Source: Thermoanaerobaculia bacterium
GTDB taxonomy: Bacteria; Acidobacteriota; Thermoanaerobaculia; Multivoradales; UBA5704
Direction: 5' to 3'
NCBI GenBank assembly: GCA_025937035.1
Contig: JAICSG010000242.1
Coordinates: forward strand, 1 to 6,440
DNA: 6,440 nt
Part shown: positions 1-5,982 of the stretch, piece after piece
Layout of the letters: each line of letters opens with the position of its first letter
Numbering within the stretch: the first letter of the stretch is position 1
Notes under the pieces: generated by a model
Told to the model about the DNA's origin: nothing
The model's input: only the letters and a program-made list of their open reading frames with translations
Database searches by the model: none
Program-made: the position numbers and the translations under genes

Positions 1-1616
1 ACCACCAGGATCACGATGTCGGTGATCTTGGCGCCGCGGGCGCGCATCATGGTGAACGCCTCGTGGCCGGGGGTGTCGACGAAGACGATCTGCCGGTTGT
101 TCACCTCGACGTGGTAGGCGCCGATGTGCTGGGTGATGCCGCCGAACTCGGCCTCGGTCAGCTTCGACTGCCGGATGGCGTCGAGCAGCGAGGTCTTGCC
201 GTGGTCGACGTGGCCCATGATGGTGACCACCGGAGCGCGGGAGACCTTCCGGGTCTCGGCGTCCTGCTGTCCGGAGCTCCCGCCCGCCATCTCGGCCTGG
301 AGCTGCACCTCCTCCTCGAAGGAGACGACCATGGTCTCGACGCCGAGATCGCGCGCCAGGTCCTGCGCCAGCTCGGGGTCCAGCACCTGGTTGATGTTGG
401 CCATGATGCCGCGCTTGAAGAGGGAGCCCATCAGGTCGCGCACGCGCACCCCGAGCTTCTCGGCGAACTCGCGCAGGGTCATCCCCTCGCTGATCATCAC
501 CGGACCCGCGGGCTTGTCCTTCTTGAAGGTGAGGACCTTGCCGCTCTCCGCCTCATCCTTCCGGAGCTCGGTGCGGCGGCGGCGCCGGCCGCTCATCGAG
601 GCGAGATCCTCTTCCTCGAGATCCTCGAGAGCCCCCTTGAAGCTGGTCAGATCCTCCTCGACTCCGGCGCGCGGACCGGGCTTCTTGGTGCCCTTCTTCT
701 TCTTGTCGCGCTCGATCTGCTCCTGCATCCGCTCGGCGGCGCGCCGCTTCTGCTCCTCGGTGGAGAGGGCGGGAGCCATCGCCTGGCCGGGCCGCCCGGG
801 CGCCGGGCCTCCGGGGCGCTGCGGGCCCCCCGGTCCCGGACGGCCAGGCTGCTGCTGCATGCCGGGACGGGCGCCGGGGCCGCCGGAATATCCCTGGCGC
901 GGCGGACCGGACGGGCCACCGGGCCGGCCGCCGGGACCCGCGCCGGGCCGGCTGTCGGGACGGCCCGCGGGGGCGCCACCGGGCCGGCCGCCCGACGGAG
1001 AAGGGCCGGTGGGACGGGCCGAAGCGGGGGAGGGACCGGCCGCCGGCCGCGAGGGCGGCGGCGGGGGAGTCTCGCGCATCTGGGGCGCCGGAGCGGGCGG
1101 CGGCGCCTGGATCTCGGTGACATGGGCGGGCGGCGCCTCGACCACCGGAGCGGCGACGGCTCCGCCGGCGGCGCTCGCCACGGCCTCCGGCTGGACAGCC
1201 TCCACGGCGGACGCGGGCAGCGCCTCGGCCACGGCCGGCGCCGCCTCCACGGCCACCGGCGCGGGGCGCTCGGTCACCGGCAGGTTCTGGATGCGCGGCT
1301 CCACCTTCTGGATCAGCGTGCGCGGACGCCGTGAGCCCAGCGGGTTCGCCGGAGGACGGCGGGCCGTCGAGGGAGGCGGCGGCGCGGCGGCCATGCGCCG
1401 GCGGTCTGGAGCGCCGGCTCCCGCCGTCTCGTCGCGCAGGATCACCTCCCGGGGGTGGGGAAGCTTCTTGCCCTGGAGGATCGCCTGAATGATGTCGGTG
1501 TCGATCTGCGCGTCATCCCCTTCGACCCGCGCACCGATGGACTTCAGCTTGAAGACGAGGTCCTGGTTGGAGATCCCCATCATCTTCGCGAGGTCCTGGA
1601 CTCGAATCTTTCCCAT
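1..1616 (-). CDS. infB: Translation initiation factor IF-2 (3' end outside window)
   Basis: IF-2 is the GTPase that brings initiator tRNA to the 30S subunit and promotes subunit joining. The frame is open from ATG at 1616-1614 to the window edge, giving 538 codons; the C-terminal part is missing. Residues 1-52 form an IF2_N module (starts [14 protein letters not shown]). An Ala/Pro-rich stretch lies at about 70-200, a Gly/Pro/Arg-rich stretch at about 205-280 and a charged helical segment at about 285-320. A second IF2_N module follows at about 379-430. The G domain then starts: Walker A GHVDHGKT at 468-475 (bases 192-215), switch [11 protein letters not shown] near 491-500, and G3 DTPGHEAFT from 514. 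In E. coli IF-2 (890 aa) the P-loop lies near residue 400, so this protein is probably about 960 aa. GAGGAG lies 12 nt before the ATG. It is the last visible gene of rimP-nusA-infB, 57 bp after nusA. Confidence 0.97.
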   Translation of the reverse strand, partial: MGKIRVQDLAKMMGISNQDLVFKLKSIGARVEGDDAQIDTDIIQAILQGKKLPHPREVILRDETAGAGAPDRRRMAAAPPPPSTARRPPANPLGSRRPRTLIQKVEPRIQNLPVTERPAPVAVEAAPAVAEALPASAVEAVQPEAVASAAGGAVAAPVVEAPPAHVTEIQAPPPAPAPQMRETPPPPPSRPAAGPSPASARPTGPSPSGGRPGGAPAGRPDSRPGAGPGGRPGGPSGPPRQGYSGGPGARPGMQQQPGRPGPGGPQRPGGPAPGRPGQAMAPALSTEEQKRRAAERMQEQIERDKKKKGTKKPGPRAGVEEDLTSFKGALEDLEEEDLASMSGRRRRRTELRKDEAESGKVLTFKKDKPAGPVMISEGMTLREFAEKLGVRVRDLMGSLFKRGIMANINQVLDPELAQDLARDLGVETMVVSFEEEVQLQAEMAGGSSGQQDAETRKVSRAPVVTIMGHVDHGKTSLLDAIRQSKLTEAEFGGITQHIGAYHVEVNNRQIVFVDTPGHEAFTMMRARGAKITDIVILV

Positions 1617-1628
1617 ATATTCTCGTGA

Positions 1629-1634
1629 CTCCTC
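1629..1634 (-). promoter_or_regulatory. Shine-Dalgarno of infB
   Basis: GAGGAG on the minus strand ends 12 nt before the infB ATG (1616). The spacing is slightly long, but this is the only good site in the 57-bp nusA-infB gap. The protein started at this ATG matches the IF2_N module from its first residues, which supports the start. Confidence 0.6.
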
Positions 1635-1673
1635 TAAACCTCTAGATAAGCGGACCGTCCCTCTCCGGGGATG

Positions 1674-3206
1674 TTAGGGCTCCTTCTCCTCGGAGCTGAC
1701 CTCTTCCGTCTCCTCCGCCGGCTCGCCGCCGCCGAGCAGGGCCGAGGCCGCGGCCACGCTGCTGCTGCGCTGCTGCTCGCTCTCCGCGAAGGCACGGCTG
1801 AGGGCCGCCATGAAGTCCTCGTCTCCCATCGAGGCCCCGGCCGCGGGCGCCGCCTCGGGGGCCCGGAAGGGGCCGATGTCCAGGTTGGCCATCCGCTCCT
1901 CCCGCTGCTGCTTCGCCCAGCCGATCAGGCTCTCGGCCTGATCGCGGTCGAAGTCCTCGATCTCCAGCGCCAGCAGGGTCTCCGGCTCGGCCTCGGCCAG
2001 GGCCTCGACCTCGCCGTACCCCGCCTCCTGAAGCTGGTCGGCCGCGGCCGGGCTGAGGTCGGGGGCGGAGAGCACGTCCGCCTGCTTCGGCGCCGGGGTC
2101 TGGGCCATGGCGGTCTGCAGCATGCGGGCGAGCGCGTCGGCCACCTCGTCCTTGACGTCGCTCTCGCTCTTGATGTCGATGCGCGAGCCGATCAGCTCCG
2201 AGGCCAGGCGCACGTTCTGGCCCCGCTTGCCGATCGCCAGCGAGAGCTGCTCGTCCTCGACGATCACGTCGAGGTGCGGCACCTCCCCCTGGTGCGTCAC
2301 CGACACGCGGGTGATCTTGGCCGGCGCCAGGGCGCTCTGGGCGAAGGTCACCAGGTCGTCGCTGTACTCGATGATGTCGATCTTCTCGCCGCGCAGCTCG
2401 CGGATGATCGACTGCACGCGCGACCCCTTCATACCGACGCAGGCGCCGACCGGATCGACGTCGCGCTCGCGGCTGAAGACGGCCACCTTGGCCCGCTCGC
2501 CGGGCGCGCGGACCGCGTTCTTGATCACCACCGTGCCGTCGTAGATCTCCGGCACCTCGGTCTCGAAGAGCTTGACCAGCAGGCGCGGATCGGTGCGCGA
2601 GAGCACGATCTGCGGCCCCTTGGGCTGCTTGTGGACGTCGACGATGACGGCGCGGATGCGCTCCCCCTGGCTGTAGCGCTCGTGGCGCGCCTGCTCGGAG
2701 CGGGGGACCACCGCCTCGGTGCGGCCCAGGTCGACGATGATGTCGCCGCGCTCGAAGCGCTTCACCGTGCCGTTGAGGATCTCCCCCACGCGGTCGATGT
2801 ACTCGTTGTAGATGTTCTCGCGCTCCGCCTCGCGGACGCGCTGGTAGAGCACCTGCTTGGCGTTCTGGGCGGCGATGCGGCCGAGACCGTCGGTGGAGAT
2901 CGGCAGGTGGATCTCGTCGCCGATCTCGGCGTTGGCCTTGTGGTCCCGCGCCTCCTCGACCGTCCACTCGGCGAGCGGGTCCTCGACGGTCTCCACCACC
3001 TTCTTGACGATGAACGCGTCGAACTTGCCGGTCTCGCGGTCCAGATGGGCGCGCACCGGCTCCTTGATCCGGTGCTGCTTCTTGGCCGCGGAGGCCATCG
3101 CGTCCTCGAGAGCGGAGATCCACCGTTCGAGGTCGATGTCCTTCTCGCGCGCGACCTGGCGCAGGATCTCGTTCAAGTTCAGCTCAGCGGTCTGTGCCTG
3201 GGGCAT
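1674..3206 (-). CDS. nusA: Transcription termination/antitermination factor NusA
   Basis: NusA binds RNA polymerase and nascent RNA, increases pausing and intrinsic termination, and acts in antitermination complexes. The 510-aa product (E. coli NusA is 495 aa) shows the family layout. The RNAP-binding N-terminal domain spans about 1-130. An S1 domain spans about 135-204 (GEILNGTVKRFERGDIIVDL). KH1 follows with GACVGMKGSRVQSI at 254-267, then KH2 with the loop GKRGQ at 326-330. Residues 385-436 resemble a helix-hairpin-helix/acidic-repeat unit. The tail is acidic and ends in Glu/Ser-rich sequence, unlike the two full acidic repeats of E. coli NusA. The start ATG at 3206-3204 follows AGGA at 8-nt spacing, and rimP ends 27 bp upstream, so the two are co-transcribed. 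No ylxR (rnpM) or L7Ae-like ylxQ gene lies between it and infB. Confidence 0.98.
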   Translation of the reverse strand: MPQAQTAELNLNEILRQVAREKDIDLERWISALEDAMASAAKKQHRIKEPVRAHLDRETGKFDAFIVKKVVETVEDPLAEWTVEEARDHKANAEIGDEIHLPISTDGLGRIAAQNAKQVLYQRVREAERENIYNEYIDRVGEILNGTVKRFERGDIIVDLGRTEAVVPRSEQARHERYSQGERIRAVIVDVHKQPKGPQIVLSRTDPRLLVKLFETEVPEIYDGTVVIKNAVRAPGERAKVAVFSRERDVDPVGACVGMKGSRVQSIIRELRGEKIDIIEYSDDLVTFAQSALAPAKITRVSVTHQGEVPHLDVIVEDEQLSLAIGKRGQNVRLASELIGSRIDIKSESDVKDEVADALARMLQTAMAQTPAPKQADVLSAPDLSPAAADQLQEAGYGEVEALAEAEPETLLALEIEDFDRDQAESLIGWAKQQREERMANLDIGPFRAPEAAPAAGASMGDEDFMAALSRAFAESEQQRSSSVAAASALLGGGEPAEETEEVSSEEKEP

Positions 3207-3214
3207 GATTCTTT

Positions 3215-3218
3215 TCCT
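3215..3218 (-). promoter_or_regulatory. Shine-Dalgarno of nusA
   Basis: TAGGA on the minus strand with 8 nt before the ATG at 3206. It lies in the short rimP-nusA gap (3207-3233) and fixes the nusA start. Confidence 0.65.
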
Positions 3219-3233
3219 ATCTTTAAAGCGGCT

Positions 3234-3719
3234 CTACAGCTCGATCTCCAGCCGGGCCAGCTTCACGTTGCTCAGCGGCAGCTCCCGGACCTCGCCGGTC
3301 CTGCCGTCCTCCAGCAGCACCCGGGCGCTCTCCTCGGGCTCTCCCTCGGCGCGGCGCAGCCCCTGGAGGCGCGCCACGTCGGTCCTCTTCTTTCCGGTCT
3401 CGGGGTCCTCGTAGGTGACCCGCGCGAGGCGGCCAGCGAAGCGCTCGTAGTCCCGCGGCTTGTAGAGCTGCCGGTCGAGACCCGGGGAGGAGACCTCCAG
3501 GACGTAGCGTCCGGCGCCGAAGTCCAGCACGTCGAGCAACGCCGACACCTGCCGGGAGACGTGCTCGCAGTCGGCCAGCGTCACCCCTTCGGGCTTGTCC
3601 ACGAACAGCCTGAGGACGCCCCCCTTGAGCTCGGCGTACACCAGCTCGCAGCCGGCCGCTTGAGCGACAGCTTCGATCTCGGGCGTGATCTCCGCGATAC
3701 GGCTGGGGGTGGCGGCCAT
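3234..3719 (-). CDS. rimP: Ribosome maturation factor RimP
   Basis: RimP assists maturation of the 30S subunit. The product from ATG 3719-3717 is 161 aa, close to the usual 150-160. It carries the family's N-terminal alpha/beta domain with RLFVDKPEGVTLADCEHVSR at 37-56 and the signature VLEVSSPGLDRQL at 73-85. A C-terminal SH3-like domain ends in NVKLARLEIEL. A longer reading from a TTG at 3773 is possible in frame, but it would add 18 non-conserved residues starting inside the U-tract of a terminator, so I chose the ATG. The best Shine-Dalgarno, AAGGAG (3736-3741), lies 16 nt from this ATG, which is longer than usual. An ACG codon at better distance (3726-3728) is in frame but is an unlikely start. 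First gene of rimP-nusA-infB, preceded by an attenuator-like leader. Confidence 0.95.
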   Translation of the reverse strand: MAATPSRIAEITPEIEAVAQAAGCELVYAELKGGVLRLFVDKPEGVTLADCEHVSRQVSALLDVLDFGAGRYVLEVSSPGLDRQLYKPRDYERFAGRLARVTYEDPETGKKRTDVARLQGLRRAEGEPEESARVLLEDGRTGEVRELPLSNVKLARLEIEL

Positions 3720-3771
3720 GTTGCTCGTTCTTGGGCTCCTTCCGTGGTCCGGGTCTTTGCGCCCGCCCAAC

Positions 3772-3797
3772 AAAAAAAGTGGGCTCTACGCCCACTT
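3772..3797 (-). terminator. Intrinsic terminator in the rimP leader
   Basis: On the minus strand, AAGUGGGC pairs perfectly with GCCCACUU (8 bp) around the loop GUAGA, and a run of seven U (two inside the stem) follows. It lies between the rimP promoter and the rimP ATG and ends about 53 nt before the start codon. No upstream minus-strand gene exists for it to close, so it is best read as a premature, regulated terminator. Read on the plus strand it lacks a clean U-run. Confidence 0.85.
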
Positions 3798-3801
3798 CTT
3801 A

Positions 3802-3819
3802 CCGACCGTCACCGGTCAG
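3802..3819 (-). promoter_or_regulatory. GNRA-capped hairpin in the rimP leader
   Basis: On the minus strand CUGACCG pairs with CGGUCGG (7 bp, one U-G) around a GUGA tetraloop. It ends 4 nt before the terminator stem, close to the predicted RNA 5' end. It could be a pause hairpin or part of a regulator or ribosomal-protein binding structure; the role is inferred. Confidence 0.55.
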
Positions 3820-3836
3820 GGCAAGCTGGCTGCCTC

Positions 3837-3864
3837 ATTATAGAGGAATGGGCACGTCCGTCAA
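3837..3864 (-). promoter_or_regulatory. Sigma70 promoter of rimP-nusA-infB
   Basis: On the minus strand the -35 box TTGACG (3864-3859, 5 of 6 matches) and the -10 box TATAAT (3842-3837, 6 of 6) are separated by 16 bp. Transcription should start near 3829-3831. This is the strongest promoter in the window by eye and the only one suitably placed for the operon. Confidence 0.85.
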
Positions 3865-3880
3865 GTTGCGACAGAGCAAC
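3865..3880. promoter_or_regulatory. Dyad abutting the rimP promoter -35 box
   Basis: GTTGC, six bases, GCAAC: a perfect 5-6-5 inverted repeat whose edge touches the -35 hexamer. The position suits an activator or repressor site. No known operator is recognised and a chance dyad of this size is possible. Confidence 0.3.
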
Positions 3881-4020
3881 ACCTTGCCAGCTCCGGGGGT
3901 CCTCCGGACCGGTGGGGATCGGACGGGGGCAGCGGGCGAAACCGCGTTCGGTGAGGATAACAGCAGTGGGCGGAGGATTTCTTCCCGGAAGTTGAGCGTC
4001 CCCACCGGTTCTCCGTCTCC

Positions 4021-4047
4021 GCCCAACGATTCGGAAAACCGATGGGC
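4021..4047. repeat. Bulged inverted repeat upstream of degP
   Basis: GCCCA (4021-4025) pairs with TGGGC (4043-4047), and TCGG (4031-4034) pairs with CCGA (4039-4042) around AAAA. That gives nine pairs with a 5-nt bulge on the left arm. It could be a protein-binding dyad; it has no U-run and is not a terminator. Confidence 0.35.
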
Positions 4048-4070
4048 AGGATCACGGAAGCGAAGGGGAG

Positions 4071-4112
4071 ATCCAACGATCGAGAGGGAGCATCCGCCGA
4101 TCGGGAGGGCGC
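4071..4112. repeat. Tandem 21-bp direct repeat, enhancer-like
   Basis: Two directly adjacent 21-bp units, 4071-4091 and 4092-4112, agree at 17 of 21 positions. Each reads ATCC, two variable bases, CGATCG, a purine, GAGGG, a variable base, GC. Each is centred on the palindrome CGATCG (CCGATCGG in the second). A weaker 20-bp unit at 4051-4070 shares 12 of 20 positions. A period of 21 bp is two helical turns, so bound proteins would sit on one DNA face. The pair lies about 140-185 bp upstream of the start predicted from the -24/-12 element, which is where NtrC-type enhancers usually lie. Binding of a regulator is inferred. Confidence 0.6.
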
Positions 4113-4227
4113 GCCGGGAAAACGGTTGGGGAGGAACGCCAAAACGGTGGCCAATCCGGGCGTTCCAATCGTGCCAAATTGACGCTCTCGGGGCGGTCCG
4201 CTCCCTGCTCTCCCTCGGGAATTTGCC

Positions 4228-4242
4228 TGGCAAGAAGCTTGC
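4228..4242 (+). promoter_or_regulatory. Candidate sigma54 (-24/-12) promoter of degP
   Basis: TGGCAA, five bases, TTGC matches the RpoN consensus TGGCAC-N5-TTGC at 9 of 10 positions. It has the invariant GG and GC exactly 10 bp apart, a pyrimidine before TGG and a T after TTGC. Transcription would start near 4254, leaving a leader of about 37 nt that contains the degP ribosome site. No good sigma70 pair competes for this gene. Confidence 0.6.
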
Positions 4243-4271
4243 TACGAGAGAGGAGCGAGAAGTGATTTGCG

Positions 4272-4278
4272 AAAGGAG
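4272..4278 (+). promoter_or_regulatory. Shine-Dalgarno of degP
   Basis: AAAGGAG lies 12 nt before the ATG at 4291 and selects it over an in-frame TTG at 4267, which lies upstream of the site. Confidence 0.7.
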
Positions 4279-4290
4279 AAAGCACCTTCT

Positions 4291-5877
4291 ATGAGTACGA
4301 ATCGCAACCGCAATCTGGCAACCTTCCTGCTGGTGCTGGGGGCGGTCGTCTTCGGCATGGTCCTCGCGGGAGGCTTGCAGTTGACGGTTCCCAGCCAGGC
4401 TGCCGATCAGGATCCCAGCCTGTCGGCGACCCGGCTTGCCGCCCAGCACGCCACGGCCACGCTGCCCAGCTTCGCCGATCTGGCGGAAGCCGTCGAGCCG
4501 GCCGTCGTTTCCATTCAGGCGGCCACCATCGAGAAGGCCCCCGCCAACCGCGGCGGCCGGGGTGGCGTCGATCCGTTCGAGTTCTTCTTCGGCCCCCGCA
4601 ACCGGCAGCAGCGCCCTCAGCAGCAGCAGCCGGATGACGACGACCAGGGCGGTCCCAGCCCCGGCCCCGGCCAGCCCGAGGAGTACCGCTCCGACGCGGG
4701 TGGCAGCGGCTTCGTGATCAGCCCCGACGGCCTCGTGGTCACCAACAACCACGTGGTCGAAGGCGCCACCTCGGTCAAGGTCCACCTGGGCGGCCGGGAC
4801 TATCCGGCCCAGGTCAAGGGCGTCGACAAGGCGACCGACATCGCCCTGCTCAAGATCGACGCCGGCCACCCCCTGCGCTACGTGGAGCTGGGGGACAGCG
4901 ACGCCATCCGGGTCGGTGACTGGGTGATGGTCATCGGCAACCCGCTCAACCTCGACCAGACGGTGACCACGGGTGTCATCTCCGCCAAGGGGCGCTCGAT
5001 CGGGATCAGCGACGCCTCGTTCGAGAACTTCATCCAGACCGACGCGGCCATCAACTTCGGCAACTCCGGTGGTCCGCTGCTCAACATGCAGGGGCAGGTG
5101 GTCGGGATCGCCACCGCCATCAACTGGGGGGCCGAGAACATCGGCTTCGCGGTGCCGGTCAACACCCTCAAGGAGGTCCTGCCGCAGCTCCGTGACAAGG
5201 GGAAGGTCAGCCGCGGCTATCTCGGCCTCGGCGTCCGCAACCTCGACTACACGCAGGCGCAGGCCTGGGGGCTCAGCAACACCGACGGCGCGCTCGTGCA
5301 GTCGGTCGAGACCGGCCCCGCCAAGGACGCCGGCGTCGAGCACGGCGACGTGATCCTGGCGGTCGACGGCCACAAGGTCAAGCAGACCCGCGACCTGATC
5401 AACTACGTCTCCAACAAGGGCCCGAACGCCACCGTGACGCTCGACGTCTGGCGCAACGGCAAGCAGATCCAGAAGCAGGTGAGGCTGCGCGAGCGTCCGG
5501 CGGGCGGCCAGGCCGAGGACGAGACGAGCTCGCCCAAGCCCGAGGGGAGCAGCGGCATCGAGTGGCTGGGCATCCAGTACCAGGACCTCTCCGGCGCGCT
5601 GCGCAACGGCCACGGCATCCCGAGCGACGTGAGCGGGGTCATCGTGACCAGCGTCACTCCGACCAGCCCGCTCTACGACCAGTTCGTGCGGCCGGGCACC
5701 ATCATCAGCGAGATCAACGGCCAGCCCGTCAAGGGCTCCGCGGATTTCGAGCGCATCGTCAAGAGCGCCAAACCGGGAAGCTATCTCCGCTTCTACACCT
5801 TGTTGCCCGATCCGCGGGGCGGCAGCCGTTCGCCGCAGTCGAACTTCGCGGTCGTCCAGGTGCCGAGCGGCAAGTAA
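4291..5877 (+). CDS. degP: HtrA/Do-family periplasmic serine protease with two PDZ domains
   Basis: Do-family proteases degrade and chaperone misfolded envelope proteins. This 528-aa product starts with basic residues and a hydrophobic segment (about 9-32), then SQA-A near 36-38. It is therefore exported, either cleaved or membrane-anchored. The trypsin-like domain has all three catalytic residues: His154 (TNNHVVEG), Asp183 (DIALLK) and Ser259 (GNSGGPL). PDZ1 spans about 307-400 from RGYLGLGV, and PDZ2 spans about 425-525 after a short acidic/Pro linker. E. coli DegP is 474 aa; part of the excess is a low-complexity insert at 83-133 (Gln run, DDDD, Gly/Pro) where the LA regulatory loop sits. 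The two PDZ domains put it in the DegP/DegQ group rather than DegS; DegP cannot be separated from DegQ here. It is divergent from rimP, preceded by a sigma54-type promoter and followed by a terminator. Confidence 0.95.
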   Translation: MSTNRNRNLATFLLVLGAVVFGMVLAGGLQLTVPSQAADQDPSLSATRLAAQHATATLPSFADLAEAVEPAVVSIQAATIEKAPANRGGRGGVDPFEFFFGPRNRQQRPQQQQPDDDDQGGPSPGPGQPEEYRSDAGGSGFVISPDGLVVTNNHVVEGATSVKVHLGGRDYPAQVKGVDKATDIALLKIDAGHPLRYVELGDSDAIRVGDWVMVIGNPLNLDQTVTTGVISAKGRSIGISDASFENFIQTDAAINFGNSGGPLLNMQGQVVGIATAINWGAENIGFAVPVNTLKEVLPQLRDKGKVSRGYLGLGVRNLDYTQAQAWGLSNTDGALVQSVETGPAKDAGVEHGDVILAVDGHKVKQTRDLINYVSNKGPNATVTLDVWRNGKQIQKQVRLRERPAGGQAEDETSSPKPEGSSGIEWLGIQYQDLSGALRNGHGIPSDVSGVIVTSVTPTSPLYDQFVRPGTIISEINGQPVKGSADFERIVKSAKPGSYLRFYTLLPDPRGGSRSPQSNFAVVQVPSGK

Positions 5878-5935
5878 GCGACCCGTTGACCGATATCGGA
5901 AGTCAGACGAGACAGACAGACACTCTGGTGGTTGT

Positions 5936-5970
5936 AGGCCGGTCCGCGAGGGCCGGCCTCTTTCTTTGTT
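5936..5970 (+). terminator. Intrinsic terminator after degP
   Basis: A 10-bp stem (5936-5945 with 5950-5959; one G-U pair) is capped by a GCGA tetraloop and followed by a T-rich tract CTTTCTTTGTT. It starts 59 bp after the degP stop and should uncouple degP from the response regulator that begins 12 nt later. Confidence 0.85.
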
Positions 5971-5975
5971 ATGCT
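5970..5975 (+). promoter_or_regulatory. Possible -10 element for the response regulator
   Basis: TATGCT matches TATAAT at 4 of 6 positions and lies 7 nt before the ATG at 5983, so transcription could begin at or next to the start codon. No -35 box is visible, because the terminator stem occupies that position. Weak evidence. Confidence 0.25.
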
Positions 5976-5982
5976 TTGAGCC

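Larger units (their letters stand above)
3720..3831 (-). ncRNA. rimP operon 5' leader with predicted attenuator
   Basis: This is the predicted untranslated leader of about 110 nt from the transcription start (about 3829-3831) to the rimP ATG. In transcript order it holds a hairpin with a GUGA tetraloop (3802-3819), an intrinsic terminator (3772-3797) and AAGGAG (3736-3741). A terminator between a promoter and the first gene implies regulated read-through. Leaders of this type upstream of rimP are known as the rimP-leader RNA family in proteobacteria. Assignment to that family here is by position and architecture, not by a covariance search. No tRNA gene is present, unlike E. coli where metY precedes rimP. 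Confidence 0.65.
3881..4227. other. Noncoding region between the divergent rimP and degP promoters
   Basis: No open frame here has a recognisable product, credible ribosome site or protein-like composition. Frames that cross it are continuations or antisense shadows. It contains the dyad at 4021-4047, the 21-bp tandem repeats at 4071-4112 and AAAAC motifs at 4035, 4119 and 4141. I see no RNA gene in it. Confidence 0.6.

Noticed and set aside
63..1488. Two long plus-strand open frames opposite infB
   Set aside because: Low-complexity translations antisense to a clear IF-2 reading that runs unbroken into the G domain.
1658..1671. Small hairpin in the nusA-infB gap as a terminator
   Set aside because: Only 4 bp of stem and no U-run.
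3720..3773. N-terminal extension of RimP from TTG at 3773
   Set aside because: Adds 18 non-conserved residues, begins in the U-tract of the leader terminator, and the ATG at 3719 gives a normal-length protein.
1671..3995. Long plus-strand open frame opposite nusA and rimP
   Set aside because: No family resemblance. The minus-strand genes explain the region fully.
4170..4177. TTGGCACG on the minus strand, a perfect sigma54 -24 half
   Set aside because: The -12 position reads AC instead of GC at the required spacing, so it is only half an element, and it points away from degP.
4179..4184. TTGACG on the plus strand as a sigma70 -35 for degP
   Set aside because: No acceptable -10 at 16-18 bp; the bases there are C-rich.
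3720..4290. Initiator tRNA (metY-like) gene upstream of rimP
   Set aside because: No cloverleaf-compatible arms or T-loop sequence were seen on either strand.
3731..4294. 187-residue plus-strand open frame across the divergent intergenic region
   Set aside because: No recognisable domain, no ribosome site, crosses the rimP promoter and runs over the degP start.
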